From Nostoc sp. CHAB 5836 (lineage in GTDB: Bacteria > Cyanobacteriota > Cyanobacteriia > Cyanobacteriales > Nostocaceae), in the NCBI RefSeq assembly GCF_020829445.1, contig NZ_JAIVFV010000044.1, forward strand, positions 1-45,012: a stretch of 45,012 bases of DNA, in the 5' to 3' direction. Within the stretch, counting starts at the first letter, position 1. Every line of letters begins with the position of its first letter. Under the pieces are notes generated by a model. The model saw only the letters and a program-made list of their open reading frames with translations. It was not told the origin of the DNA and did no database searches. A program made the translations under genes and the position numbers. Below are positions 1 through 8,213 of this stretch, in pieces.

Positions 1-1212
1 GACGAAGCTACCAGACGCTTTGCTGCTTTCACTGGCAAATCTTACGAACTAGGTATAACAATTTCTGCCAAACCTGTAGAAATTTATGCCCTCTTAGGCG
101 GACAATGGCCCCACAGCAGTTATATGGTTCCTGGTGGTGTGATGTGCGCCCCCACTCTCACAGACATTACCCGCGCTTGGGCAATTCTGGAATATTTCCG
201 CACCAATTGGTTAGAACCAGTGTGGTTGGGTTGTTCTTTAGAACGCTACGAACAAATCCAAACTTATGATGACTTTAGAGATTGGTTGGATGAAGACCGA
301 AATCATCGAGATTCCGATTTAGGTTTTTATTGGCGCATGGGTTTAGATATCGGTCTAGATAGATATGGTGCTGGTGTTGGTAAATATGTCACTTGGGGAT
401 ATTTAGCCCATGAAGATAAATACCAAAAGCCGACTATCGAAGGACGAAATGCGGCGATGATCATGAAAAGTGGAGTGTATGACAGCTTCGCAGACACTCA
501 CGTTTTAATGGATCAGTCATTTACCCGCGAGAATACAACTCACTCTTGGTACGATGAAGGGACAGCAGATATTCACCCTAGCGATCGCACCACAAAACCC
601 ACTGCAATCAATACCAAAGACTTCGATAACGCCTACTCTTGGTCAAGTGCAGTCCTGCACAAAGACTTCGGACGTTTGGAAGCTGGCCCCTTAGCGCGTC
701 AATTAGTTGCAGGTGGTCAACATGGCGAATCTTGGCAACACTACGACGGCTTTATCCTCGATGTATTCAAACGAATGGGTGGTGCTAGTATTCATGTACG
801 TCAGCTAGCACGAGTTCACGAACTTGTCAAGTTATATCGTCAAGCTGAACACTGTTTGCGCGAATTTAAGTTAAACGACCCTTGGTATATTAAACCTACA
901 GAAAAAGATGGGCGCGGTTGGGGTGCAACGGAAGCGGCGCGGGGTTCTTTGTGTCACTGGGTGGAAGTAGAGGGCGGTAAGATTAAGAATTACCAAGTGA
1001 TTGCCCCTGGTACTTGGAATATCGGCCCTCGTGACGGTGAAGGAATCCGCGGCCCCATCGAAGAAGCTTTAATTGGCACACCCATTTATGATTCTAGCGA
1101 CCCAGTGGAAGTTGGTCATGTGGCGCGATCGTTTGATTCATGTTTGGTGTGTACAGTCCACGCTCATGATGCGAAGACGGGTGAAGAGTTAGCGCGTTTT
1201 CGGACTGCTTAA
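1..1212 (+). CDS. hupL: Uptake [NiFe]-hydrogenase large subunit HupL, 3' part
   Basis: The frame is open from base 1, so the 5' end lies outside the window; 403 codons are visible, out of roughly 530 usual for HupL. The product is the catalytic subunit of the membrane-associated uptake hydrogenase, which oxidises the H2 made by nitrogenase in heterocysts. The C-terminal nickel-binding motif is seen as FDSCLVCTVH; this family has Ser where most large subunits have Pro in DPCxxC. The 14 or so residues after the His are the tail normally removed by the maturation protease. The reading frame runs without a break through CACAGCAGTTATATGG at 112-127, the site where some Anabaena strains carry a hupL element. 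No hupW or hupS is visible. Confidence 0.95.
   Translation, partial: DEATRRFAAFTGKSYELGITISAKPVEIYALLGGQWPHSSYMVPGGVMCAPTLTDITRAWAILEYFRTNWLEPVWLGCSLERYEQIQTYDDFRDWLDEDRNHRDSDLGFYWRMGLDIGLDRYGAGVGKYVTWGYLAHEDKYQKPTIEGRNAAMIMKSGVYDSFADTHVLMDQSFTRENTTHSWYDEGTADIHPSDRTTKPTAINTKDFDNAYSWSSAVLHKDFGRLEAGPLARQLVAGGQHGESWQHYDGFILDVFKRMGGASIHVRQLARVHELVKLYRQAEHCLREFKLNDPWYIKPTEKDGRGWGATEAARGSLCHWVEVEGGKIKNYQVIAPGTWNIGPRDGEGIRGPIEEALIGTPIYDSSDPVEVGHVARSFDSCLVCTVHAHDAKTGEELARFRTA
112..127 (+). other. Unoccupied hupL-element core site
   Basis: The 16-mer CACAGCAGTTATATGG lies in an uninterrupted hupL frame (protein GGQWPHSSYMVPGG). I recall this 16-mer as the direct repeat flanking the 10.5-kb hupL element of Anabaena PCC 7120, which XisC excises. 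Here only one copy is present, with normal HupL sequence on both sides, so the site is empty. The match to the published core is from memory. Confidence 0.75.
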
Positions 1213-1236
1213 AAAATGCTAATGGCTAATGATTTT

Positions 1237-1371
1237 TTAGTTAATCATTAGCTCATTGAATGCTGTAATATGTAAAAAAACTTCTTGACTACTATCATCG
1301 GGTTGTATGAAACCAAACCCGCGATCATCCTTCCATCTGATTAATTGCCCTTTGTGTAAAGCAGGTTTCAT
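1237..1371 (-). pseudogene. Truncated cold-shock-domain protein
   Basis: A 44-codon minus-strand frame starts at ATG 1371 and ends at TAA 1237-1239. It reads MKPALHKGQLIRWKDD, then RGFGFIQP and EVFLHITAF. These are the RNP1-like (GFGFI) and RNP2-like (VFLHI) motifs of a cold-shock domain. Cyanobacterial proteins with this start usually continue into a DUF1294 membrane domain, and here the frame stops just after the second motif. It is most likely the 5' remnant of such a gene, convergent with hupL and beside a MITE-like element at 1382. A short functional protein cannot be excluded. Confidence 0.6.
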
Positions 1372-1381
1372 GAACAAATAA

Positions 1382-1540
1382 TATATATAGGACTACTATT
1401 TGATTTCTGAACAGATACGTAGGGTGCGTTAGCGTTTCGCGTAACGCACCGAATCCTTAAGAATGGTGCGTTACGCTGTCGCTAACGCACCCTACAAATA
1501 CTTAATGTTGTTCAAAAATCAAACCGGATTCCTATATATA
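1382..1540. repeat. MITE-like element with ~30-bp terminal inverted repeats
   Basis: The left end TATATATAGGA..TTTGATTTCTGAACA is matched by the reverse complement of the right end (TATATATAGGA..TTTGATTTTTGAACA). Inside is a second palindrome, with GTAGGGTGCGTTAGCG near 1420 and CGCTAACGCACCCTAC near 1495. There is no coding capacity, so it looks like a non-autonomous element. Confidence 0.75.
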
Positions 1541-1653
1541 CCTACTTTATAGTCTGCCCTTGTTTACACAAATAGACAACACCAAAAATGCGATCGCTCT
1601 TGCAGCACTATGACAACCAGACTAAACTTAGTTTACAGACTTGGTTTAATTTC

Positions 1654-1875
1654 ATGGAAACCGTAAATATTCATCAAGCTAAAACAAATCTCTCAAAACT
1701 GTTATCACGCGTAGAACTTGGGGAAGAAATCATTATTTCCAACCGAGGCATTCCGATCGCTAAGTTAATTCCGTTTCGCTCCTCATCAAATCGACTCAAT
1801 AGTTTAGGGCAAGATAAAGGGCGTTTTGTAGTGCCAGATGATTTCAATGCCCAATGCCCTATTCCCAATGCCTGA
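1654..1875 (+). CDS. Truncated Phd/YefM-type antitoxin
   Basis: The product reads METVNIHQAKTNLSKLLSRV, then GEEIIISNRGIPIAKLIP. This is the classic prevent-host-death fold, in which the N-terminal half binds DNA and the C-terminal tail neutralises a toxin. I chose ATG 1654 because Phd proteins start this way; an in-frame ATG at 1588 would add 22 unrelated residues. The tail reads DDFNAQCPIPNA and is encoded by CAATGCCC-type short tandem repeat sequence. This suggests the native C-terminus was replaced, giving 73 residues instead of about 85-90. No PIN or other toxin gene follows, so it is an orphan and probably a relic. Confidence 0.7.
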   Translation: METVNIHQAKTNLSKLLSRVELGEEIIISNRGIPIAKLIPFRSSSNRLNSLGQDKGRFVVPDDFNAQCPIPNA

Positions 1876-1975
1876 TATTAAAAACTCGTAGCGTACCACA
1901 CTAAAACATATAGAAACATTGCGTTAGGCTTGCCTTAATGCATTTGCATAAAACAGAAAATTATACGGTAAGCTT

Positions 1976-2398
1976 GTGTCTGATTTAGCGCTACATCAAT
2001 ATCTTCCTCGCGTTCCCGATGCAGCATTGCAAGAATTCATCGAATGGTGTGTTTTAGAGCAGGCGAAAGCCGCAGAATGTAACTTTACTCCAGATAGAAG
2101 TAAGTTAGATAATTTGCCACCAGCAGACTACATCCCGAAACTTGTTGATCAGTTTATGAAAGTTAAACCAGATCCAATTAAGGCTGGTTTGGTAGCTGCG
2201 ATCGCTGGTAAAGAAGCTGACAAACATAGCTTATCCGGTTTAGCGATCGTAGCTGATTTTGTATCCCTATATGTTAAGTATTTAATTCCTAAAGAAGGAA
2301 GTACAAAAGAACAGGCTGAAGAGATATTAACTCAAGCATCACAACATCAGTGTGAGAAACTGACTGAAATTGCCAAGAAACATGGTGTAGAGTTCTAA
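1976..2398 (+). CDS. Conserved-looking hypothetical protein
   Basis: This is a 140-residue frame starting with GTG at 1976; no in-frame ATG precedes the conserved-looking part. The protein is soluble, mostly helical and rather acidic, with no signal peptide or membrane segment. It ends with a Glu/Lys-rich helix (EQAEEILTQASQHQCEKLTEIAKKHG). I do not recognise a family. Codon use resembles the neighbouring chromosomal genes, with HIP1 sites in frame, which supports it being real. It lies downstream of the hupL patch on the same strand, but 760 nt of remnants separate them, so no operon is implied. Confidence 0.6.
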   Translation: MSDLALHQYLPRVPDAALQEFIEWCVLEQAKAAECNFTPDRSKLDNLPPADYIPKLVDQFMKVKPDPIKAGLVAAIAGKEADKHSLSGLAIVADFVSLYVKYLIPKEGSTKEQAEEILTQASQHQCEKLTEIAKKHGVEF

Positions 2399-2407
2399 TT
2401 TACTGCT

Positions 2408-2575
2408 GAGAGGATGCTTGAAAAGTCCTCTTGTCGGTATTAAAAGTTCTAGATCCCTCTAAATCCCCCTTTCTAAGGGGGAATTTGATCCACGTTCCCC
2501 TCCAGAAATTAAATATACGTTACCCAGAACCCTTGTAGAGACGTAGCAGTGCTACGTCTCTACATTAGACATCTC
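2408..2575. repeat. Dispersed repeats with a perfect 29-bp palindrome
   Basis: Two repeat families adjoin here. At 2408-2490 is a GAGGATGCTTGAAAAGTCC type repeat followed by CCCCCTTTCTAAGGGGG; relatives occur near 31172, 33510 and in the MITE at 36106. At 2535-2563 is a hairpin whose arms are GTAGAGACGTAGCA and its complement. The flank AAATATACGTTACCCAGAA is shared with the copy at 27985-28078. Confidence 0.75.
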
Positions 2576-2635
2576 CGGAAATTAGGTTTTCACCTAGACA
2601 GAATAAGCGTTTGAGATTCTTTTTCACTCCTATGT

Positions 2636-3580
2636 CTAATTGCTAACTGCGATCGCAATTTTCCCCACTGCACGCCCAGTTTCGCTATAACTGTGGGCCG
2701 CCGTTAGTTCTTGTAAAGGATATGTGCGATCAATTACCACGCGAATTTTACCCGCTTCAATTAATTCTTTCAGATAAACCAAATCTTGAGTGTTGGGTTT
2801 TTCTAGGATAAATTTCGCTTTTTGACCAGGAAGAAACGCTGTTAAGACGCTCTCAAAGAAGACTTCGGGGCTGGGTAGCGTGGTGATATAAATTCCGTTG
2901 GGTTTGAGGACTTTTTTGGTTTGTGAGAGCGATCGCTTACCCACTGCATCAAAGATAATGTCATACTGCGCTGTATCTTCGGTAAAATCTTGCTGCGTAT
3001 AATCAATCACGCGATCTGTTAAGAGAGATTTCACCAAATCCAAATTTTTAGTACTGCTAACTCCCGTCACCACTGCCCCTAAAGCCTTAGCAATTTGCAC
3101 TGCAAAAATCCCTACACCACCAGCAGCGCCATTAATCAACACAGTTTGTCCTGTTTGAATATTTCCCTGATCTCGTAGCGCTTGCAGAGCCGTGAGCGCT
3201 GCTAAAGGCACAGCCGCAGCTTCTTCATAAGATAGATTCGTTGGTTTGAGAGCCACCAAGTTTTCTGGAACGGCTGCAAATTCGGCATAACCTCCTCCAG
3301 GGAAGCTAGTACTACCATAGATAGCGTCTCCTGCTTTAAAACGGGTGACATCAGAGCCAACGGCTACCACATCTCCCGCCACATCAAACCCCAAAATCTT
3401 CGGGAATTTGCTACCAGTTATAAAACTCAACATCCCCTGACGAATTTTCCAATCAATGGGATTAACACTACTAGCACGAACTTTCACAAGTAACTGCGTT
3501 GGCTCAATTTTCGGTTGCTCCACATCTTCATACTGCAACACCTCAGTCGCGCCATACCGACGAATAATCACTGCTTTCAT
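2636..3580 (-). CDS. Zinc-independent MDR oxidoreductase (quinone reductase-like)
   Basis: This 314-residue medium-chain dehydrogenase/reductase has an N-terminal GroES-like domain (about residues 1-120, with SSVNPIDWKIR and GFDVAGDVVAVG). A Rossmann domain follows, with the NADPH-binding segment VLINGAAGGVGIFAVQIA near residues 148-165. The Cys ligands of zinc alcohol dehydrogenases are absent, which points to the NADPH:quinone oxidoreductase/enone reductase branch. It probably acts in the cytosol on quinones or reactive carbonyls. It is monocistronic, with divergent xisH/xisI sequences beyond its 5' end. Substrate specificity cannot be read from sequence. Confidence 0.9.
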   Translation of the reverse strand: MKAVIIRRYGATEVLQYEDVEQPKIEPTQLLVKVRASSVNPIDWKIRQGMLSFITGSKFPKILGFDVAGDVVAVGSDVTRFKAGDAIYGSTSFPGGGYAEFAAVPENLVALKPTNLSYEEAAAVPLAALTALQALRDQGNIQTGQTVLINGAAGGVGIFAVQIAKALGAVVTGVSSTKNLDLVKSLLTDRVIDYTQQDFTEDTAQYDIIFDAVGKRSLSQTKKVLKPNGIYITTLPSPEVFFESVLTAFLPGQKAKFILEKPNTQDLVYLKELIEAGKIRVVIDRTYPLQELTAAHSYSETGRAVGKIAIAVSN

Positions 3581-3691
3581 CCCATTCCTCCTGCTACCCT
3601 GTTTGACTCACATAACTCAGACAGCTTATTGTTGGTTATGACTACAGTCTAGCGATGTCTACGATGGGCTACACGCATAAGACTTAACGTT

Positions 3692-3808
3692 TTTGATGAT
3701 TTGTTTGAAGAACCCATCGGCAAACTTTTACTGAGAAATCATCGTTTAAAGCTGATTACCTTTGATCCAAAACAGGAGGTCATCAAACAATGGATTATAC
3801 CCAATTAG
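3692..3808 (+). pseudogene. xisH: xisH 3' remnant
   Basis: In the frame ending at TAG 3806-3808 the sequence reads FDDLFEEPIGKLLL, then NHRLKLITFDPKQEVIKQWI. This matches the C-terminal end of XisH, the usual partner of XisI in fdxN-element excision. The upstream four-fifths of the gene is missing, and no start codon with XisH-like sequence is present. Upstream lies GATGTCTACGATGGGCTAC, a piece of a dispersed repeat, which may mark the breakpoint. The stop overlaps the xisI start by 19 nt, the normal xisHI arrangement. Confidence 0.8.
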
Positions 3809-4131
3809 ACCACTATCGCCAGGTGATTGAAACTATCCTGGATGAATATGCTTCACTGAGTTATTCCTATGCGGATATTCAATCAGAAGTGGTGTTTGAT
3901 CGAAGCCATGATCGCTATTTGTGGATGGATATAGGTTGGGATGGCGAACGCCGTATTCATGGCTGTCTGGTTCATATTGACCTAATTGATGGCAAAATCT
4001 GGATTCAACGGGATGGCACGGAAGAAGGCATTGCCGCCGATTTAGAACGCGCTGGAATTCCTAAAGAACACATCGTCCTTGGCTTTCGTCCACCAGAGTT
4101 AAGACCGTACACAGGTTATGCAGTTGCTTAA
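3790..4131 (+). CDS. xisI: XisI-family protein
   Basis: This is a 113-residue protein with the family pattern: YRQVIETILDEYA near the N-terminus, then GWDGERRIHGCLVHIDLIDG, KIWIQRDGTEEGIAADLERA and a final GYAVA. XisH and XisI were defined as factors needed with XisF for excision of the fdxN element in Anabaena. Many heterocystous genomes hold dozens of xisHI pairs with unknown roles. The partner xisH here is truncated and no xisF is in the window. The fdxN gene 3.5 kb away is uninterrupted, so a role in fdxN excision at this locus is unlikely. The ATG at 3790 has AGGAGG just upstream (3774-3779). Confidence 0.88.
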   Translation: MDYTQLDHYRQVIETILDEYASLSYSYADIQSEVVFDRSHDRYLWMDIGWDGERRIHGCLVHIDLIDGKIWIQRDGTEEGIAADLERAGIPKEHIVLGFRPPELRPYTGYAVA

Positions 4132-4133
4132 GG

Positions 4134-4216
4134 TGCGACACCGATAGCGTAGCGTTAGCGGTAGCGGTAGCGAGTCCGCGAGCGTCCGCAGGAGCGTCAC
4201 AGCCCGTCGTAGACAT
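4134..4216. repeat. Dispersed GC-rich palindromic repeat
   Basis: A block of about 80 bp runs from GCGACACCGATAGCGTAGCG to GCCCGTCGTAGACATCGC, rich in TAGCG/CGCTA and GCGAGTCCGCGAGCG units. Near-identical or inverted copies lie at 24902-24962, 25050-25125 and 26085-26163. It sits directly after xisI and is non-coding. Confidence 0.8.
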
Positions 4217-4248
4217 CGCTCTTTAAAAGTTAACCTGGAACATTCTCT

Positions 4249-4827
4249 TTACTCTTCAGTGGTAAATACAACACCTTCATACAGCAATTCAATTGGACAC
4301 TCAAATTCAATACTTGATAAAGTGACGATATCTCCAGCCGTGTAGGGATAGTAAAGCCACATCCTACCCTCACCCCGACAGTAACGCTCAACGGAGATTT
4401 GTTCTGAGTCAATCAAGATATATTCTTGCAAACTGGGGATTGTCAAATAATAAGTGAATTTTTCATCTCGATCTTTAGCGCTTGTACCTGGCGAAAGAAC
4501 TTCGGCAATCAGCTTGGGATGTTGAATAAATTTGCGGGCATTGAGGTCTTGAGGGTCGCAACTGACAATAACATCAGGATAATAGTAGCGACTCTGAGGA
4601 GTGAGTTGTACTTTCACGTCTGACACATTCACTCGACAACCCCTAGAACGCAAATGGGGGCGTAAAGCAGTGTACAAGTTAAGTGCAATGTCGTTATGGG
4701 GAATTGTACCGCCTGTCATAGCAAATACTTCCCCATTGGCATATTCATAGCGAAGGTCTTGGTGAGGTTCCCATTCGAGATATTCCTCAACGGTCATTTT
4801 TGACGATTCTTGGGGGATGGCTATCAT
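4249..4827 (-). CDS. Uma2-family (DUF820) putative endonuclease
   Basis: This 192-residue protein has the Uma2 order: MTVEEYLEWE, RYEYANGEVFAMTGGT, HNDIALNL, VNVSDVKVQL, YYYPDVIVSCDP, LIAEVLSPGTSAKDRDEKF, YLTIPSLQEYILID. The PD-(D/E)XK-like core is seen as PDV and the EVLSP strand. I chose ATG 4827 (MIAIPQESSKMTVEEYLEWE) over the upstream ATG at 4872 because family members start close to the MTVEEYL motif. The family is hugely expanded in cyanobacteria, and its nuclease activity is a fold-based prediction. Confidence 0.88.
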   Translation of the reverse strand: MIAIPQESSKMTVEEYLEWEPHQDLRYEYANGEVFAMTGGTIPHNDIALNLYTALRPHLRSRGCRVNVSDVKVQLTPQSRYYYPDVIVSCDPQDLNARKFIQHPKLIAEVLSPGTSAKDRDEKFTYYLTIPSLQEYILIDSEQISVERYCRGEGRMWLYYPYTAGDIVTLSSIEFECPIELLYEGVVFTTEE

Positions 4828-6001
4828 AACTAAGATTTTTTCACGCTTGGTTTGATTGTACCTAAATGACACTCTGATTTTTCACGGTATCGGTAAAACC
4901 TCACTTCTATTTCTCTCTCCTAGAAGGAGAGAGACTTTGAATTTTCCCCCTTCCCGCATCGGGAAAAGGTAGGGGTTAGGTTTTTTGCTAAGGTTTGTAG
5001 TGAGCAATTCCGAAAATTCATTGCGTAGTTTACCGCCATAGGCATCGCTCAATGATGTTAGATTATAGTTTGTTGTTTCTCTCAAACACAAAATCTGAGA
5101 GTTTCCCACCCATTTCCTGGTTGTGGGAATGAAAGAAAAGGAGTTAGAAGTTAAATTTTTCAAAAATTATGTGCAGCAATATATCTATTTTCAGTAGCTC
5201 ATATAGCTTGCTAGGCAAGACTTATAACCCCAATTGAATATCATTGTCAAAGCAAAAATTAAAAAAATATAAATTGCATTTTTACCCGGAAAAAAATGAT
5301 ATGTTAGATACAGAATTGAATTTCACACGTTTCGGGAGTAGAACGATGTAGACTACTTCAGTTTTTCACCCTCAAACCCTTGGCATTTATTGCTTTGAAT
5401 GGAATTTGAGGGCAATCTGAGTACACATTTAAATAACACAAACCCAGTTTCAAGTTAGTTAAAATCCTTGCTGTAATTGGGCTTTAGCTGAGTACAAATA
5501 AATCCTGAACCCCCATCTATAAACACTAGAACCCCAAGCAAAAAATACTAGAACCCCTACCCGAAAAAAACTTTTTTAATTCTTGTAATGCTTGAAGAAT
5601 TAGGGTTTTTAGTATTTGAGTACAAACCTAATAAATCCAATAAATTCTATCCTAGAGAGACGCAATATCTGGCTGGGAGACGGCTGCTATAAATCTTATA
5701 TCGCCAATTACTTAACGCTCTGAAACAAAACGAAGCGAAAAGTAAGTGGAGGGATGACATAGCACCATGCCTGAAGTGAAGAGAAGTCGCGCCTCAAGGC
5801 ACTAATTCTACCCAAGAACCGAACGTTGACACACACCAGCCGAACATCAGATATCTACGCCTGCCTGACTTGAAAACAGGTCGCCCGAACCCAAAGGTTT
5901 GCAGGCAGTGTGGAGGACGCGACTTCAATTCCTGGGCATAGAGAGCAGCAACAGCATCTCCCACAGTGGCAGCCGAGTCCACCGACCTTTTGCGAAACTC
6001 A
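4828..6001 (+). promoter_or_regulatory. Long gene-free region upstream of nifB
   Basis: About 1.17 kb without a convincing gene. The part at 4880-5000 is CTCTCCTAGAAGGAGAGAG-type repeat. The stretch 5160-5700 is A+T-rich, with AAAACCCTAAT/AGAACCCC-like short repeats near 5500-5560, and probably carries the nifB promoter and a long leader. I could not assign a confident NtcA site (GTAN8TAC) or start point. Weak frames at 4882-5163 (-) and 5794-6135 (-) look like chance. Confidence 0.4.
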
Positions 6002-7453
6002 ATGACATCACCGTCTACACGACTCCTCAACTCCCCTGCTACGGAATCGACAACCCAAGCAAAATCCGGTGGTTGCGGCTGCGACAGCAACAGCAGCGCC
6101 ACCGTGGAAAGGGACGAAAAGCTCCAAGAACGCATTGCTAAACATCCCTGCTACAGCGAAGACGCTCATCACCACTACGCTCGGATGCACGTTGCAGTTG
6201 CACCAGCTTGCAACATCCAATGCAACTATTGCAACCGCAAATATGACTGCGCTAACGAAAGCCGTCCGGGAGTAGTTAGCGAATTGCTAACACCAGAAGA
6301 AGCAGCACACAAAGCTTTGGTCATTGGCGGCAAGATTCCGCAAATGACAGTTGTGGGAATTGCCGGCCCTGGTGACCCTCTGGCGAATCCAGAAAAGACT
6401 TTCCGCACATTTGAGTTGATTGCAGCCCAAGCACCAGATATCAAGCTGTGTTTATCAACCAATGGTTTAATGCTGCCAGACTACATCGATCGCATTAAAC
6501 AATTAAATATAGATCACGTGACGATCACCATTAACATGGTAGATCCAGAGATCGGTGCTAAGATTTATCCGTGGGTTCACTACAGACGCAAGCGTTATAG
6601 AGGTCTTGAAGGCGCGAGAATCCTCCACGAAAGACAGATGGAAGGATTGCAAGCCCTGAAAGATGCTGACATTTTGTGCAAAGTTAACTCCGTGATGATT
6701 CCCGGAATTAATGACCATCACTTGGTTGAAGTGAATCGAGTCATTCGTGAAAAAGGTGCATTCTTGCACAACATCATGCCATTGATTTCTGCACCAGAAC
6801 ATGGCACACACTTCGGTTTAACCGGTCAACGCGGCCCCACACCCAAAGAACTCAAAGAAGTTCAAGACAACTGCTCTGGTAACATGAAAATGATGCGCCA
6901 CTGTCGCCAGTGTCGTGCCGATGCAGTCGGATTATTGGGAGAAGACCGCAGCCAGGAATTTTCCAAAGAGAAATTCTTGGAAATGGCTCCCGAATATGAC
7001 ATGGAACAACGCGCCACCGTTCACGAAGGAATTGAGAAGTTTAAAGAAGAACTTAAAGTAGCCAAAGATAAAGCGCTAGCTGGTAAGAAAATTGCCAACA
7101 GTCCGAAAGTTTTAGTTGCAGTAGCAACCAAAGGCGGCGGATTAGTTAACCAACACTTCGGTCATGCGAAAGAATTCCAAATTTACGAAGTGGGTGGAAA
7201 CGAAGTTCGCTTTATCGGTCATCGCAAAATTGACCAATACTGCCAAGGTGGATACGGCGAAGAAGCTTCCTTTGAGCATATTATGAAAGCGATCGCAGAT
7301 TGCAAAGCAGTTTTAGTCTCCAAGATTGGTAACTGTCCTCAAGAAAAATTGCAAGAAGCTGGAATCAAGACTGTTGAAGCTTACGACGTGATTGAAAAGG
7401 TTGCTTTGGAGTTTTACGAGCAATACGTTAAGGAATTAGGGAATAACGAATAG
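6002..7453 (+). CDS. nifB: Nitrogenase cofactor biosynthesis protein NifB
   Basis: NifB is the radical SAM enzyme that fuses Fe-S clusters and inserts carbide to make NifB-co, the precursor of FeMo-co. The radical SAM motif CNIQCNYC places C70, C74 and C77 from ATG 6002. A Cys-rich N-terminal patch (SGGCGCDS) precedes it, and CRQCRADA follows at mid-protein. The last 110 or so residues form a NifX/NafY-like cofactor-binding domain ([20 protein letters not shown]). I prefer ATG 6002 (MTSPSTRLL, 483 residues) because it fits other cyanobacterial NifB proteins; GTG 5966 would add 12 residues. It heads the nifB-fdxN-nifS-nifU run. Confidence 0.96.
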   Translation: MTSPSTRLLNSPATESTTQAKSGGCGCDSNSSATVERDEKLQERIAKHPCYSEDAHHHYARMHVAVAPACNIQCNYCNRKYDCANESRPGVVSELLTPEEAAHKALVIGGKIPQMTVVGIAGPGDPLANPEKTFRTFELIAAQAPDIKLCLSTNGLMLPDYIDRIKQLNIDHVTITINMVDPEIGAKIYPWVHYRRKRYRGLEGARILHERQMEGLQALKDADILCKVNSVMIPGINDHHLVEVNRVIREKGAFLHNIMPLISAPEHGTHFGLTGQRGPTPKELKEVQDNCSGNMKMMRHCRQCRADAVGLLGEDRSQEFSKEKFLEMAPEYDMEQRATVHEGIEKFKEELKVAKDKALAGKKIANSPKVLVAVATKGGGLVNQHFGHAKEFQIYEVGGNEVRFIGHRKIDQYCQGGYGEEASFEHIMKAIADCKAVLVSKIGNCPQEKLQEAGIKTVEAYDVIEKVALEFYEQYVKELGNNE

Positions 7454-7625
7454 GGCATAGGGCATTAGGAGTTAGGAGTTTGGAGTTAGGAGTTTGGAGT
7501 TAGGAGTAGAGACGCGATTAATCGTGTCTGTACAAAAGTTAGAAGTTTTGTTTGTCTCCCTCATCTCCCTCATCCCCCTCATCTCCCTCATCCCGCCTAC
7601 GGCACTGCCTCCCCAATGCCCAATC
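7454..7625. repeat. Short tandem repeats between nifB and fdxN
   Basis: At 7462-7510 the unit TTAGGAGTTTGGAG repeats, and at 7555-7600 CATCTCCCTCATCCCC-type units repeat. These are the short tandemly repeated repetitive sequences common in heterocystous cyanobacteria. They lie in the nifB-fdxN spacer, and their effect on co-transcription is unknown. Confidence 0.8.
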
Positions 7626-7657
7626 CCCAGTACCCATTCCCCAAAAGGAGAATAATC

Positions 7658-8011
7658 ATGGCTTACAAAATTACTAGCCAGTGTATTTCCTGCAATCTCT
7701 GTCTATCTGTATGTCCCACAAATGCAGTTAAAGTGGTTGATGGACAGCACTGGATTGACCCTGAACTTTGTACAAACTGCGTTGGTAGCATTTATACCAT
7801 GCCTCCGTGTAAAGCTGGTTGTCCCACTTGCGATGGTTGCGTTAAGCAGCCTAGCGATTACTGGGAAGGCTGGTTTAGCAATTACAACCGCGTAGTTGCT
7901 AAATTAACAAATAAACAAGATTACTGGGAACGTTGGTTTAACTGTTATTCCCAGAAATACTCCGAACAGTTGCAAAAGCGTCAACCCCAAATGATGGGTG
8001 CTGAAGCTTAA
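7658..8011 (+). CDS. fdxN: Ferredoxin FdxN (2[4Fe-4S], nif-associated)
   Basis: This 117-residue protein carries two clusters' worth of cysteines: CISCNLCLSVCP at the N-terminus, then CTNCVGSIYTMPPCKAGCPTC with the extended spacing of FdxN/FrxA-type ferredoxins. It probably donates electrons to NifB or other assembly steps. ATG 7658 is preceded by AAAAGGAG (7643-7650), a strong ribosome binding site. The upstream ATG at 7616 would add 14 residues encoded by tandem repeat sequence and is unlikely. The gene is uninterrupted, unlike in Anabaena PCC 7120, where a 55-kb element splits fdxN. Confidence 0.93.
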   Translation: MAYKITSQCISCNLCLSVCPTNAVKVVDGQHWIDPELCTNCVGSIYTMPPCKAGCPTCDGCVKQPSDYWEGWFSNYNRVVAKLTNKQDYWERWFNCYSQKYSEQLQKRQPQMMGAEA

Positions 8012-8041
8012 GGGACTTGCAAATAAAAAACACCCAACTTT

Positions 8042-8105
8042 TCTTGTGGGGTGGGCGACACGAGAGCCCGTGACTAAAGGCGGACAAGATGTCCACCCCA
8101 CAAGA
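8042..8105. repeat. Inverted repeat after fdxN
   Basis: The arms TCTTGTGGGGTGG (8042-8054) and CCACCCCACAAGA (8093-8105) enclose 38 bases. This is a dispersed hairpin type in Nostoc genomes, and could also act as an mRNA stem-loop between fdxN and nifS. Confidence 0.7.
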
Positions 8106-8213
8106 TTGGATAATTTATTTCTTGGTAATCCCTAAATAATTCTTAATACTTCGGCTACGCAGTTCGACTGCGCTCACCGTAAACTCAGTACAAGTTTGTA
8201 ATTGAAGACAACA

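Noticed and set aside
4882..5163. 93-codon minus-strand frame upstream of nifB
   Set aside because: It runs through GAAGGAGAGAG-type repeat sequence and has no recognisable motif or ribosome binding site.
5794..6275. Several overlapping frames on both strands around the nifB start
   Set aside because: They overlap the well-supported nifB frame or its leader and show no family motifs.
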